DNA of 53,310 nt from Candidatus Cryptobacteroides caccocaballi (GCA_018064725.1 JAGHUQ010000113.1:1-53310), one strand, 5' to 3'; shown: positions 33,031 to 42,321, numbered from the stretch's first letter. Numbers and translations are program-made. The notes: generated by a model not told the origin, from the letters alone.

Positions 33031-34872
33031 TTACAGATTCTTGCTGATTGATTCTACGATTTCCTGAACAAGGAAAGGCTGACCCTGTACCTTGTTGCAC
33101 TGAACAAAGTTCATCTCAGGATAGATGTTGCGGAGGTACGCTGCGAACTGGCCGCTGTTGAGCTCGCATACGAGTATCTTGTCGAAGCTCTTGAACACCT
33201 CTGTAGTGTTCTTTGGAAGAGGCTTGATGTAGTCGAAGTGTGCGAAGCTTACTTCCATGCCGGCTGCACGGGCAGCTGTTACGGCAGAAAGGATGTGGCC
33301 ATAGGTACCACCCCAGCCAACGACGAGGAGCTTACCGCTCTTCTCACCGTCAACCTCAAGTTCAGGGATGCTGTTTGCGATGCGGAGAACCTTCTCCTCA
33401 CGCTCAGCGACCATGAGCTCATGGTTTGCAGGATCTGATGAAATGACACCGTTATGATTCTTCTCAAGACCACCGACACGATGCTCGAAACCCTTCTGGC
33501 CAGGAACGGCCCACTTACGTACGAGGGTCTCAGGGTCTCTCTCGAATGGCTTGAACTTGCCATCCTCAGGAAGGCTCTTTGCATATGGAGGATTGATCTC
33601 AGGATAGTCTGACATAGATGGGATGAGCCATGGCTCAGAACCATTGCCGAGGAAGCCCTCTGAGAGGAGCATGACAGGAGTCATGTGCTCGAGAGCAATC
33701 TTGGCTGCATTGAACGCAGCGTCGAAGCAATGTGCTGGAGAATGCGCTGCCACGATAGGCATAGGGCACTCACCGTTACGTCCGTAGAGAGCCTGGTTGA
33801 GGTCGGTCTGCTCTGTCTTGGTAGGGATACCGGTAGAAGGGCCGGCACGCTGAACGTCAACGACAACGAGAGGAAGCTCGGTGATGACTGCAAGTCCGAG
33901 AGCCTCTGACTTGAGTGAGAGACCAGGACCTGAAGTTGTGGTCACTGCAAGGTTACCTGCGTATGCGGCACCGATCGCAGTACAAACACCGGCAATCTCG
34001 TCCTCTGCCTGAAGAGTCTTTGCTCCAAGTTCCTTATGGATTGCGAGCTCCTCAAGGATAGCTGTCGCAGGGGTGATAGGATATGAGCCGCAGAAAAGTG
34101 GGAGATGCGACTTCTCGGAAGCAGCAAGGAGTCCCCATGCGGTTGCCTGGTTACCGGTAATGTTTCTGTAGGTACCCTTCTTCTTAGGAGAAGGCTCTAC
34201 AGTATAGGTATTAGGAATAGCCTGAATATTTGCGGCATAGTTGAAGCCGTCGGTGAGAACCTTCTTGTTAGGAGCGATCACCTCTGGATGCTTCTTGGCA
34301 AACTTGCGCTCGAGGTACTGGAAGATGTACTCCATCGGACGGCTGTAGATATAGCAAGCCATACCGAGGGTGAACATATTCTTGCACTTGAGCATCGCCT
34401 TCTGGTCAAGTCCGCTATCCTTGAGGCTCTCAAGAGTGAGCGTGGTGATAGGGGCCACGATGATGGTTCTGTCTTCTACCTTGAGTTCTTCAAAAGGATT
34501 GGCCGTCTTGAAACCTGCCTTATCCATACCTGCCTCGTCGAATGCATCGTCGTCGACAAGTATCATAGCGGTCGGTTTGCACCATTTTGCATTTGCCTTG
34601 AGGGCCGCTGGGTTCATAGCCACGAGGAGATCACAGAAATCGCCTGGAGTCGTGACTTTGTCGCTACCGATGTGTACCTGGAAACCAGATACGCCGGAAA
34701 CCGTGCCGTGAGGAGCCCTGATCTCGGCAGGATAGTCTGGGAAAGTAGAGAGACCATTGCCGTAGATGGCGGACATATCTGCAAAAAGAGACCCGGTGAG
34801 CTGCATACCGTCACCTGAGTCTCCCGCAAACCTGATCACAACATCTTTAGTGTCAATTACTTTGTGTTGCAT
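33031..34872 (-). CDS. korA: 2-oxoacid:ferredoxin oxidoreductase, alpha subunit with fused gamma domain
   Basis: 613 residues. Residues about 1-190 form the gamma domain (VVIRFAGDSGDGMQLTGSLF at the start, FCDLLVAMNPAAL later). The alpha domain follows, with CGSYPITPATAILEELA at about 265, the TTTSGPGLSLKSEALGLA pyrimidine-side motif at about 310 and a C-terminal transketolase-like region including GWGGTYGHIL. The fused gamma-alpha layout is typical of Bacteroidota KorA. It leads the unit korA-korB-SDR-VOC, although bamA-ompH lie upstream on the same strand with a 43-bp gap. Confidence 0.92.
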   Translation of the reverse strand: MQHKVIDTKDVVIRFAGDSGDGMQLTGSLFADMSAIYGNGLSTFPDYPAEIRAPHGTVSGVSGFQVHIGSDKVTTPGDFCDLLVAMNPAALKANAKWCKPTAMILVDDDAFDEAGMDKAGFKTANPFEELKVEDRTIIVAPITTLTLESLKDSGLDQKAMLKCKNMFTLGMACYIYSRPMEYIFQYLERKFAKKHPEVIAPNKKVLTDGFNYAANIQAIPNTYTVEPSPKKKGTYRNITGNQATAWGLLAASEKSHLPLFCGSYPITPATAILEELAIHKELGAKTLQAEDEIAGVCTAIGAAYAGNLAVTTTSGPGLSLKSEALGLAVITELPLVVVDVQRAGPSTGIPTKTEQTDLNQALYGRNGECPMPIVAAHSPAHCFDAAFNAAKIALEHMTPVMLLSEGFLGNGSEPWLIPSMSDYPEINPPYAKSLPEDGKFKPFERDPETLVRKWAVPGQKGFEHRVGGLEKNHNGVISSDPANHELMVAEREEKVLRIANSIPELEVDGEKSGKLLVVGWGGTYGHILSAVTAARAAGMEVSFAHFDYIKPLPKNTTEVFKSFDKILVCELNSGQFAAYLRNIYPEMNFVQCNKVQGQPFLVQEIVESISKNL

Positions 34873-34915
34873 TTGGGTTATATTGTTAATAGTGGATTAG
34901 ACTTCGTCTGTCTTT

Positions 34916-35494
34916 TTACTGAGCCTGGGCAGCCTGCTGAGCCTGAGCCTTTGCCATGAGTTCTGCCTGAAGTGACTCAAGAGTCCTGTCGGCCGGAATG
35001 TTGAGAGCCTTCCTTGCCATTGGAGTAAGGTCGATGCTCTGGCTGTCGTTGATGTAGAGAGCTGACTGAACATCGATCACGTAGATGACACCCTGCTCCT
35101 TTGCAATCTTGGTGATGGTGTCCTGAGCCTTTTCGTAGATAGGAGCCATGAGGTTCTGCTGAAGCTGCTGGAGCTCTGCCTGAGCTGACTGCTCGAATTC
35201 AGCGATTCTCTGCTGCACATCCTGAAGTGACTTCTCCTTGCTCTGGAGGACTGAAGGTGTCCAGGTAGATCTCTTCTGCTCGTACTCCTGGTACTTTGAC
35301 TGGAACTCCTCGATCATTGCCTGATAGGTCTCCTGAGTCTCGGCTGCCGCTGCATCTGACTGGTTCCTTGCCTCATCCATTTCCGGCATGAGCTGAACGA
35401 GCTCGGTAAAATTCACGTGAGCGAACTTGAGGTTCTGGGCTGAAGCAGATGCGCATGCGAGCGCCATCGCAACAAACAAAATTACTTTTTTCAT
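34916..35494 (-). CDS. OmpH/Skp-family periplasmic chaperone
   Basis: 192 residues. Signal peptide MKKVILFVAMALACASASAQ (1-20), then the Skp pattern: a short strand NLKFAHVNFTELVQLMPE, a long glutamine-rich coiled coil (about 40-135), and the returning strand GVIYVIDVQSALYIN. Skp forms a trimeric jaw that holds unfolded outer-membrane proteins. The start is ATG 35494; sixteen extra upstream codons give no signal peptide. It lies 52 bp after bamA, whose product is the client-assembly machine. A second Skp-like gene occurs at about 40.6 kb. Confidence 0.87.
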   Translation of the reverse strand: MKKVILFVAMALACASASAQNLKFAHVNFTELVQLMPEMDEARNQSDAAAAETQETYQAMIEEFQSKYQEYEQKRSTWTPSVLQSKEKSLQDVQQRIAEFEQSAQAELQQLQQNLMAPIYEKAQDTITKIAKEQGVIYVIDVQSALYINDSQSIDLTPMARKALNIPADRTLESLQAELMAKAQAQQAAQAQ

Positions 35495-35546
35495 CTTATT
35501 CAAATTTAAACATATTATCTGGTTAAACAAAGTCCGTTCCAAACTG

Positions 35547-38147
35547 TTAGAACTGCTGTCCGATCACGAAATGGAACTGGCTTCCTCCGTTCTTCTTGTC
35601 ATCGAAACCATATCCCCAGTCAACACCGAGCAGACCGATCATTGGGAGGAATACCCTGACACCTACACCGGCTGACCTCTTGATCTGGAATGGGTTGAAG
35701 TTCTTTATGTCTGACCAGCAGTTACCTCCCTCGAGGAAGAGGAGGGCGAAGATGGTCGACTGTGGCTGGAGAATCACAGGATAGCGGAGCTCGACGGTAA
35801 ACTTATCGAAGAGGTGGCCCGCATAAGCCTGGGTTCCGTTCTCTGTATATGCAATCTCAGTGAGAGAGTAGTTCTCATATCCACGGAGAGAGATCACGTC
35901 AGCTCCATAAGTATTGTAACCGGACATACCGTCACCACCGACGATGAATCCCTCGAATGGAGAATAGCCGTAATTCTTGTTGTACCTGCCGAGGTATCCG
36001 AACTGGACGCCTGCCCTGAGGACGAGGTCGCCTACGAGCTTGGTGTAGATGTCACCCTTGAACTGCCACTTGTGATACTCGATGAACTTGTATCTGTGAG
36101 CCGCATCCTGCTTGCTGTAATCGATCTTTCTCCAGTCATCAACAGGGGTTGGATAATAGTTGCCGTTCTCATCGATATTTCCCCAGTCCTTCTTTCTGAG
36201 AAGCGAATATGGAGGAGTGAGCGCGACTGAGAAGCTGAAGTCTGATCCCTGTCGAGGATAGATCTGCTGGTCAGTAGAGTTACGCTGGAGACTCAAGGTA
36301 TAGCTCAAGTTGTGTGAGATACCTGTGTTGAACATGAAGTAATAGTTCCAGTTGTTGAGCTTGTACGTCTGCCAGCTGAGCTGGTTGTAGAGGACGAAGT
36401 AGTTGTCCGGCCACTTGAGTCGCTTACCGATACCTGCAGAGAATCCGTAGACCTCCATGAAGTCCTGGTTGTTCTTGATACCAAGATAGAGGTACGAGTT
36501 GGTCTGACGGGTATAGTATGCGGAAAGATTGAGCGATGTAGGCTTCTTACCGAAGAGCCATGGTTCCACAAAGCTTGCTGAGAGACAGGTATAATAGGTA
36601 CCGTTGGTCTGGAAGCGGAAAGCTAGGTTCTGTGCATCTCCGAGCGGTACAGGACGCCATGCGGTCTTGTCGAAGAATCTCCTGGTAGAGAAGTTGTTGA
36701 AGCTGACACCGACAGTTGCGACGAATGTCCTCGCACCCCAACCTCCGGAGAGCTCAAGCTGGCTGGATGGCTTCTCTGTCACGTTGTAGACCAGGTCCAC
36801 GGTATTGTTGAGCTGGTTAGGAATGATTGAATATCCCTTGTTAGGATCGGAAATTGCCTCAGGATCGAACTGGCCCATCGACGCGATCTCTCGGATGGAC
36901 CTTTCGAAATCAGACTGGCTGAAGAGATAGCCCGGACGGGTGAAGACCTGACGGCGCACTACCCTCTCGTTGGTAAGGTCATTACCGTTGATCACGATAT
37001 TGTTCAGCGTGGCTGGCTTTCCCTCGACGACTCTGAGCTCCACATCCACTGAATCGCCCTCGATATTGAGCTCTACAGGCTGGATGTTGAAGAAAAGATA
37101 ACCGTTGTCCCTGTATAGCTTCGACACGTCGTACTCGTTCTGCTTACCACCGCCGAAGAGACGCTTCTCCATAGTCACGACATCGTAGATATCGCCCTTG
37201 TTAATCTTGAGTATCTCATTAAGCATATCACTGGTATAGACAGAGTTACCAGTCCATGTAATATCTCTGAAGTAGTACTGCTTACCCTCGTCGAAAGTGA
37301 AGTCGATCTCGAGCTTGCTCGGGTTTGCCGTAGGATCCTTGGGAGGAAGGAGATACATCGTATCCTTGACGATTCGGGCATCGCGGTAACCAGCCTCGTT
37401 GAACTTGCTGATCAGGTTCTTCTTATCGTTAGGATACTCCTTCTCATCGAATTTCTTGGAGCTGAAGAAGCTGACGAGACGTCGGTCCTTGGTCTTCTTC
37501 ATGGCCATGGCAAGCTTGACGTCCTTCACATGGTCGTTACCTTCGAACTTGATGGTTCTCACCTTGATCTTCTCACCGCGGTTGACGGCAAAATTTACTC
37601 GGACCGCGCCGTTGATCATGGTATCCACCTTCGACTGGACATCCACCGTAGTATTCTGGTAGCCTTTTTCCTTATAGAATCGGGTAATGATATCAGCCGA
37701 TGTCTTAGCCACGTACTCGGAATATTCGCCACCTCTGCGGAGGTTGAGACGCTCGTTGAGATCCTTCTGCTCTCCGCTCTTCACGCCGGTGAAAGTCCAG
37801 CGGGACATACGTGGGCGCTCCTTGACCGTAACCACGATGTACGCAGAATCCCTGTCCGATGAAAGATGGTCAAGCCTGAAGCCGACATCCTCGAAACGCC
37901 TCTGTGCCCACAGTCTCTTCAGGATTGCAGAGATATCTTCACCAGGAATGGTCACTTCCATGCCTTTCTGGAGGCCTGTCACCTGAATGATCTGTTCGGA
38001 ACTGAAATATTGATTACCCTCGACGGAAACACCGCCGACAATGTACTTCTTCGGGTTGTTATAATCCACAACAACCCCCTGGGCGTAAGTCGTTACCGAT
38101 GCCGCAAGGAGAAATAATGCCGTAAAAACCCTTCTTATGTTGATCAC
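35547..38147 (-). CDS. bamA: Outer-membrane assembly factor BamA
   Basis: 866 residues. A signal peptide (1-22, ending VTTYA) is followed by five POTRA repeats (about 35-420, with VGGVSVEGNQYFSSEQI at the start), then a 16-stranded barrel ending in the aromatic FHFVIGQQF. The barrel contains the conserved lid region near GGDGMSGYNTYGADVISLRGYEN. It folds and inserts barrel proteins in the outer membrane, with BamD (encoded at about 46 kb). The start codon is GTG; no ATG is available in frame. A -7 box 21 bases upstream lies in the end of uppS. Confidence 0.95.
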   Translation of the reverse strand: MINIRRVFTALFLLAASVTTYAQGVVVDYNNPKKYIVGGVSVEGNQYFSSEQIIQVTGLQKGMEVTIPGEDISAILKRLWAQRRFEDVGFRLDHLSSDRDSAYIVVTVKERPRMSRWTFTGVKSGEQKDLNERLNLRRGGEYSEYVAKTSADIITRFYKEKGYQNTTVDVQSKVDTMINGAVRVNFAVNRGEKIKVRTIKFEGNDHVKDVKLAMAMKKTKDRRLVSFFSSKKFDEKEYPNDKKNLISKFNEAGYRDARIVKDTMYLLPPKDPTANPSKLEIDFTFDEGKQYYFRDITWTGNSVYTSDMLNEILKINKGDIYDVVTMEKRLFGGGKQNEYDVSKLYRDNGYLFFNIQPVELNIEGDSVDVELRVVEGKPATLNNIVINGNDLTNERVVRRQVFTRPGYLFSQSDFERSIREIASMGQFDPEAISDPNKGYSIIPNQLNNTVDLVYNVTEKPSSQLELSGGWGARTFVATVGVSFNNFSTRRFFDKTAWRPVPLGDAQNLAFRFQTNGTYYTCLSASFVEPWLFGKKPTSLNLSAYYTRQTNSYLYLGIKNNQDFMEVYGFSAGIGKRLKWPDNYFVLYNQLSWQTYKLNNWNYYFMFNTGISHNLSYTLSLQRNSTDQQIYPRQGSDFSFSVALTPPYSLLRKKDWGNIDENGNYYPTPVDDWRKIDYSKQDAAHRYKFIEYHKWQFKGDIYTKLVGDLVLRAGVQFGYLGRYNKNYGYSPFEGFIVGGDGMSGYNTYGADVISLRGYENYSLTEIAYTENGTQAYAGHLFDKFTVELRYPVILQPQSTIFALLFLEGGNCWSDIKNFNPFQIKRSAGVGVRVFLPMIGLLGVDWGYGFDDKKNGGSQFHFVIGQQF

Positions 38148-38168
38148 TTATCAGTCGATTTAAGGTTG

Positions 38169-38176
38169 CAAATATA
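38169..38176 (-). promoter_or_regulatory. -7 element TATATTTG for bamA
   Basis: A perfect TAnnTTTG match 21 bases before the bamA GTG, immediately after the uppS stop. It suggests that bamA-ompH can be transcribed apart from nadK-uppS. Confidence 0.55.
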
Positions 38177-38180
38177 ACAA

Positions 38181-38915
38181 TTATTTGACTTTTCCATATC
38201 TGCGGTCACGCTTGGAGTACTCCTCGAGTGCCTCACGGAACTGCGGCTTACGGAAATCAGGCCACAGGACAGGAGTGAAATAGAACTCGGTATACGCGCT
38301 CTGCCAAAGCAGGTAATTGCTGATACGGCTCTCTCCTGAGGTGCGGATTATAAGATCCGGATCCGGGATTCCAGCAGTCACGAGGTAATCGTCGAAATCC
38401 GCGATGGTCATATCCTCGACCTGCTGCCTGCGCTCCGGGTGCTCCAGAAGTTCGACGGCAAGCTTCTTTGCTGCCTGAAGGATGTCCCATCTTCCACTGT
38501 AGCTGAGGAATATTATCAGCGTCATCCTATCATTTGCGGCAGTCATCTCCTCACAGCCCTCAATCGCTGCAAGAAGGGCCGGATTGAGACGCCTGCGGTT
38601 GCCCAGCACAAGGAAGCGCACCTTGTTCTTCATGAGCGTGTCAATCTCGCCTTCGATACATTTCGCCATCAGGCCCATAAGGGTGTTCACCTCCGCTTCA
38701 GGACGATTCCAGTTTTCTTCAGAGAAAGCATACAAAGAAAGATACTTCACACCGGCCTCCACGGCGGCCTCGGTACACGCGCGGACGCTCTCGACTCCGG
38801 CTTTATGGCCGAAAACTCGTTCCTGTCCCCTTTCCTTTGCCCATCGGCCGTTGCCATCCATGATCATGGACACATGCACCGGTATGTTCACGTTTGCTTC
38901 GTTTTTACTGTTCAT
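38181..38915 (-). CDS. uppS: Isoprenyl transferase (undecaprenyl diphosphate synthase)
   Basis: 244 residues. The catalytic segment MIMDGNGRWAKERG is near the N-terminus, with FGHKAGVESVR after it, and later YLSLYAFSEENWNRP and the substrate-binding PDPDLIIRTSGESRISNYLLWQSAYTEFYF. It builds C55 undecaprenyl diphosphate, the carrier lipid for peptidoglycan and surface glycans. I chose ATG 38915, which overlaps the nadK stop by 11 bp and gives the usual short lead before the catalytic motif; ATGs at 38936 and 38921 are alternatives. It sits directly between nadK and bamA. Confidence 0.94.
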   Translation of the reverse strand: MNSKNEANVNIPVHVSMIMDGNGRWAKERGQERVFGHKAGVESVRACTEAAVEAGVKYLSLYAFSEENWNRPEAEVNTLMGLMAKCIEGEIDTLMKNKVRFLVLGNRRRLNPALLAAIEGCEEMTAANDRMTLIIFLSYSGRWDILQAAKKLAVELLEHPERRQQVEDMTIADFDDYLVTAGIPDPDLIIRTSGESRISNYLLWQSAYTEFYFTPVLWPDFRKPQFREALEEYSKRDRRYGKVK

Positions 38916-39714
38916 TTCCATTTCTGATATCTTCACCCCAATAGAGTTTCGTGGTTAATGCATTGATGAAATCTGAATCCTTGAGGCAGACTCGGTTGAG
39001 CGAAAAGCGTGCCAGTTTCACCTCGATCTTGCTGTCCGCTGGGATTTCCTTGTTTCGGTTGTCGACACCCAGCACCACACTCGCATCCCTGGACCGGAAA
39101 CGGATGGCTATCTCCGAGCTGTCCGGTACTATCATCGGCCTGACGTTGAGATTGTGAGGAGCAATAGGAGATATGATCAGCACCTTGGATTCAGGAAGGA
39201 CGATAGGTCCTCCTACACTGAGCGAATATGCCGTGGAACCCGAACTGGTGGCAACAAGGAGGCCGTCCGCCCAATATGTAGGCAGGGAGACGCCGTTGAT
39301 GGTCACGTCCACGCCCAGCATCGCTGCACCATTCCTGTGGAAGGAGACCTCGTTCAGGGCACATGGCCAATCCATATCGACCCCGGAAACCTGAAGAAGC
39401 GACCTCTTCTCTGACCGCCATGAGCCGGAAGTCAGCTGAGAGGCGACCACCTCCGGTACGTTTTCCGAAAGAAAGCCCAGCCTGCCGAGATTGACACCCA
39501 GCACAGGAATGCCGCTGTCCCCTACTATCGCAGCGGACGAAAGGAAGGTTCCGTCACCGCCGACAGCCATGATGAGGTCGGTATCTGAGTCCAGACCACG
39601 TTCAGGATCGTAATCAGTCACCACGTGTCCAGCCGCAGAAAGGGCGGCAAGGAGTTCCTTGAGCCTGGGTTCTGACGAAAGCGCCGGGGTTCTGGTATAG
39701 ACTGTAATCCTCAT
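38905..39714 (-). CDS. nadK: NAD kinase
   Basis: 269 residues. The diagnostic GGDGTFLSSA is near residue 63, with LGVNLGRLGFLSE after it and GSTAYSLSVGGPIVLPES (about 170-190) in the second domain. It phosphorylates NAD to NADP in the cytoplasm. The start is ATG 39714; an upstream frame extension would cross the divergent promoter. It overlaps uppS by 11 bp and shares a 90-bp gap with the divergent pdxJ. Confidence 0.94.
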   Translation of the reverse strand: MRITVYTRTPALSSEPRLKELLAALSAAGHVVTDYDPERGLDSDTDLIMAVGGDGTFLSSAAIVGDSGIPVLGVNLGRLGFLSENVPEVVASQLTSGSWRSEKRSLLQVSGVDMDWPCALNEVSFHRNGAAMLGVDVTINGVSLPTYWADGLLVATSSGSTAYSLSVGGPIVLPESKVLIISPIAPHNLNVRPMIVPDSSEIAIRFRSRDASVVLGVDNRNKEIPADSKIEVKLARFSLNRVCLKDSDFINALTTKLYWGEDIRNGNEQ

Positions 39715-39733
39715 AATGACTTGGAATAGCTTA

Positions 39734-39741
39734 CAAAAGTA
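39734..39741 (-). promoter_or_regulatory. -7 element TACTTTTG for nadK
   Basis: A perfect TAnnTTTG match 19 bases before the nadK ATG. It faces away from the identical plus-strand box at 39774-39781. Confidence 0.6.
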
Positions 39742-39748
39742 ATCATAA

Positions 39749-39781
39749 TTGTTAGAATTTTGTGAATAATACCTACTTTTG
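39749..39781 (+). promoter_or_regulatory. Promoter TTG-N22-TACTTTTG for pdxJ
   Basis: The -7 box TACTTTTG at 39774-39781 is perfect; TTG at 39749-39751 is 22 bases upstream, slightly wide. The pdxJ ATG follows 23 bases later. The same octamer drives nadK in the other direction, 32 bp away. Confidence 0.6.
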
Positions 39782-39804
39782 TGCGTTATAAATAATGAGT
39801 AGAC

Positions 39805-40524
39805 ATGACACGACTCAGCGTTAACATAAACAAGATTGCGACAGTCAGGAACGCCCGCGGAGGCAACATGCCTGACGTCACCAAGGCAGCACTCGACTGC
39901 GAGAGATTCGGAGCCGAAGGAATCACCGTACATCCACGTCCTGACGAAAGGCACATCAGATACTCTGACGTAAGAGAGATCTGCCCTCTCGTCAAGACAG
40001 AGTTCAACATAGAAGGAAATCCTATCCCGTCATTCATCGACCTCGTCCTCGAGGTCGTGCCGACCCAGGTCACACTCGTCCCTGACGCACTGGACGCCAT
40101 CACGTCAAACGCAGGCTGGGACACTCTGGCCAACAGGGAATTCCTTACAGACGTCACACGCAGATTCCACGAGAAAGGAATACGCGTATCCATTTTCGTC
40201 GACCCGGATCCGAAGATGGTCGAAGGCGCAGCAGCCTGCGGAGCCGACAGGGTCGAGCTCTACACCGAAAGCTATGCAAGGAATTATCCCAAGGGAAAGG
40301 AAGAGGCCATAGCACCTTTCGTTGCGGCAGCAGAGGCAGCAAGACGCTGCGGACTCGGCCTCAACGCAGGACATGACCTCAACCTCGAGAACCTCGAGTA
40401 CTACATCCGCACCATTCCTTGGACTGACGAGGTATCAATCGGACACGCCATCATCTGCGACGCACTTTACATGGGTCTCGAAAAGACTATCCAGGAATAT
40501 CTTAAGAAAATCAGGATTTTTTAA
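39805..40524 (+). CDS. pdxJ: Pyridoxine 5'-phosphate synthase
   Basis: 239 residues, full length. It begins with the typical [18 protein letters not shown] segment and carries [16 protein letters not shown] (about 38-53), [25 protein letters not shown] and the C-terminal [13 protein letters not shown] followed by [15 protein letters not shown]. The histidines in HPRPDERH and the NAGHDL segment form the active site. It condenses 1-deoxy-D-xylulose 5-phosphate with 3-amino-2-oxopropyl phosphate in vitamin B6 synthesis. It is followed by its own downstream promoter for the Skp-like lipoprotein. Confidence 0.96.
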   Translation: MTRLSVNINKIATVRNARGGNMPDVTKAALDCERFGAEGITVHPRPDERHIRYSDVREICPLVKTEFNIEGNPIPSFIDLVLEVVPTQVTLVPDALDAITSNAGWDTLANREFLTDVTRRFHEKGIRVSIFVDPDPKMVEGAAACGADRVELYTESYARNYPKGKEEAIAPFVAAAEAARRCGLGLNAGHDLNLENLEYYIRTIPWTDEVSIGHAIICDALYMGLEKTIQEYLKKIRIF

Positions 40525-40532
40525 TACCTTTG
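40525..40532 (+). promoter_or_regulatory. -7 element TACCTTTG for the Skp-like lipoprotein
   Basis: A perfect TAnnTTTG match overlapping the end of the pdxJ stop region. The leader of about 60 nt contains a small bulged hairpin (CCCGCGTG with CACGGG). Confidence 0.65.
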
Positions 40533-40594
40533 CATTTCCCGCGTGAAAATCACGGGCAAACCGATCAACAAACAAAAAAAACAACAATACAGCA

Positions 40595-41197
40595 ATGAAA
40601 AAAGCATCACTTCTCTTAAGCATCGCAGCTCTCGCAGTTGCCTTCGTTTCCTGCAACCAGCAGCCAAGCCAGACAGCCAGCGAGCCTGCAGCATCTACCG
40701 GCGCAGCAGTTGCAGGTTCCATCGCATACATCCAGCTTGACGACATCCTCGAGCAGTATGACATGGCAAACGACCTCAGGGCTATCGTCGAGACCAAGGT
40801 GAACAACATCCAGAACGAGATCAACCGCAGGGGCAAGAAGCTCGAGAGCGACGTGAACTCTTACGCCGAGAAGGTACAGAAGGGTCTCATGACCCGTTCG
40901 GTTGCCGAGGCACAGCAGGCAAAGCTCCAGCAGCAGGAGCAGGAGTTCAACGCTTATGCAAACCAGAAGCAGAACGAGATCAACGAGGAGCAGATCGTGA
41001 TGATGAATCAGATCAGCGACGCCATCAAGACCTACATCGACAGCTACAACGCACAGAAGGGTTACGCAATGATCCTCGTGAACCAGGCAGGTGTCCCAGT
41101 CATCGCAGCTGACGCTTCCCTCGACATCACCCAGGAGATCCTTGACGGCCTCAACGCCGAGTATGTCAAGTCAAAGAACACCAAGTCTGCAGAATAA
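40595..41197 (+). CDS. OmpH/Skp-like lipoprotein
   Basis: 200 residues. The N-terminus has a lipobox ending FVSC (C20), so it is likely lipid-anchored. A short low-complexity linker (residues 22-40) leads into the Skp fold: strand SIAYIQLDDILEQYDMA, a long charged and glutamine-rich coiled coil (about 60-145), and the return strand GYAMILVNQAGVPVIAADASLDIT. The membrane anchor sets it apart from the soluble Skp at 35 kb. It may present unfolded barrels or act on the next gene's product. Its stop directly abuts the TTG start of the following glycosyltransferase. Confidence 0.83.
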   Translation: MKKASLLLSIAALAVAFVSCNQQPSQTASEPAASTGAAVAGSIAYIQLDDILEQYDMANDLRAIVETKVNNIQNEINRRGKKLESDVNSYAEKVQKGLMTRSVAEAQQAKLQQQEQEFNAYANQKQNEINEEQIVMMNQISDAIKTYIDSYNAQKGYAMILVNQAGVPVIAADASLDITQEILDGLNAEYVKSKNTKSAE

Positions 41198-42319
41198 TTG
41201 AAGATAGCGATACTGTCCTGCTTCTATCCCTACAGAGGGGGAATCTCCCAGTTCAACACTTATCTCTACAACGAATTGGGCAAGGACAACATTGTCAAGG
41301 CATTCAATTTCAAAAGACAATATCCTGAGTTCCTCTTCCCCGGAAAGACGCAGTACGTCAGCGCGGAAGATATGGCCGTACCGATAGAGAGCACATCTCT
41401 GTTGGATACGGCCAATCCATTTTCATACATCACCACGCTCCGCGCCATCAAGGAATGGGACCCGGACGTGCTGATCGTCAGGTACTGGATGTCATACTTC
41501 GCTCCTTCGCTCGGCTTCATCGCACGCCACATGAAGGATAAGTGCAAGGTCATATCCATACTTGACAACGTGATACCTCATGAGCCTCATTTCTTTGACA
41601 GGCCGCTTACCCGCTACCTTCTTTCCGGAACCGACGGCTGCGTGACGCTTTGCGAGGCCGTATCGAAGGATCTCCTTGAAATCAGCCCGGATTCACGGTA
41701 CGCCGTCATCCAGCATCCTCTGTACTCCCAGTTCGGAGCACCTAAGGACAGGACACAGATGGAGGAAAAGCTCGGACTTGAGCACGGAAAGAAGAACCTC
41801 CTGTTCTTCGGACTCATAAGGGATTACAAAGGTCTTGACATATTGCTCAAGGCATTCGACGAACTGGACGAAAGCTACCAGCTCATAGTCGCAGGAGAGC
41901 CTTATGGCTCATTCGACAAGTACAGGGAACTAATCGACGCATCGCCTGCAAAGGGCCGCATCCATCTGTTCCTTGACTTCATAAAGGACTCGGAAGTGGC
42001 AGACTTCTTCTCGACGGCAGACCTCGTGGTATTGCCTTACAGAAGCGCAACCCAGAGCGGCATCAGTTCCGTATCATACCACTTCGAGGTTCCTCTCGTC
42101 GTCACCGATGTCGGCGGTCTGAAGGAGACAATCGGCACTCGTGGCACGGGACTTGTCGCAAAGGAATGTACGCCTGAAATGATAAAGGCGGAAGTTCAGA
42201 GATTCTTCGCTGACCCTGTCCTAAGGGAATCATGCGTAGAGAATATAAGGAAAGAAAAGGTACGCCTGTCATGGGGAAACTTCTGCAGGCAGCTTTCCGA
42301 ATTCATCCAAAGTTTGTGA
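41198..42319 (+). CDS. Glycosyltransferase, GT4 (GT-B fold) family
   Basis: 373 residues. The N-terminal half starts KIAILSCFYPYRGGISQFN, a typical GT4 acceptor domain. The C-terminal half has LLFFGLIRDYKGLDILLKAF (about 205-225), VVLPYRSATQSGISSVSYHFEVPLVVTDVGGLKE, and the acidic nucleotide-sugar site. The EX7E segment is recognisable as SATQSG-S with E late. Donor and acceptor sugars cannot be inferred. The frame has TTG as its first codon, immediately after the stop of the previous gene (TAATTG); the next ATG would remove the essential N-terminal strand. The next gene begins 2 bp later. Confidence 0.85.
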   Translation: MKIAILSCFYPYRGGISQFNTYLYNELGKDNIVKAFNFKRQYPEFLFPGKTQYVSAEDMAVPIESTSLLDTANPFSYITTLRAIKEWDPDVLIVRYWMSYFAPSLGFIARHMKDKCKVISILDNVIPHEPHFFDRPLTRYLLSGTDGCVTLCEAVSKDLLEISPDSRYAVIQHPLYSQFGAPKDRTQMEEKLGLEHGKKNLLFFGLIRDYKGLDILLKAFDELDESYQLIVAGEPYGSFDKYRELIDASPAKGRIHLFLDFIKDSEVADFFSTADLVVLPYRSATQSGISSVSYHFEVPLVVTDVGGLKETIGTRGTGLVAKECTPEMIKAEVQRFFADPVLRESCVENIRKEKVRLSWGNFCRQLSEFIQSL

Positions 42320-42321
42320 AA

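Noticed and set aside
34105..34818. 237-codon open frame on the plus strand opposite korA
   Set aside because: Shadow of the KorA reading frame with no family resemblance.
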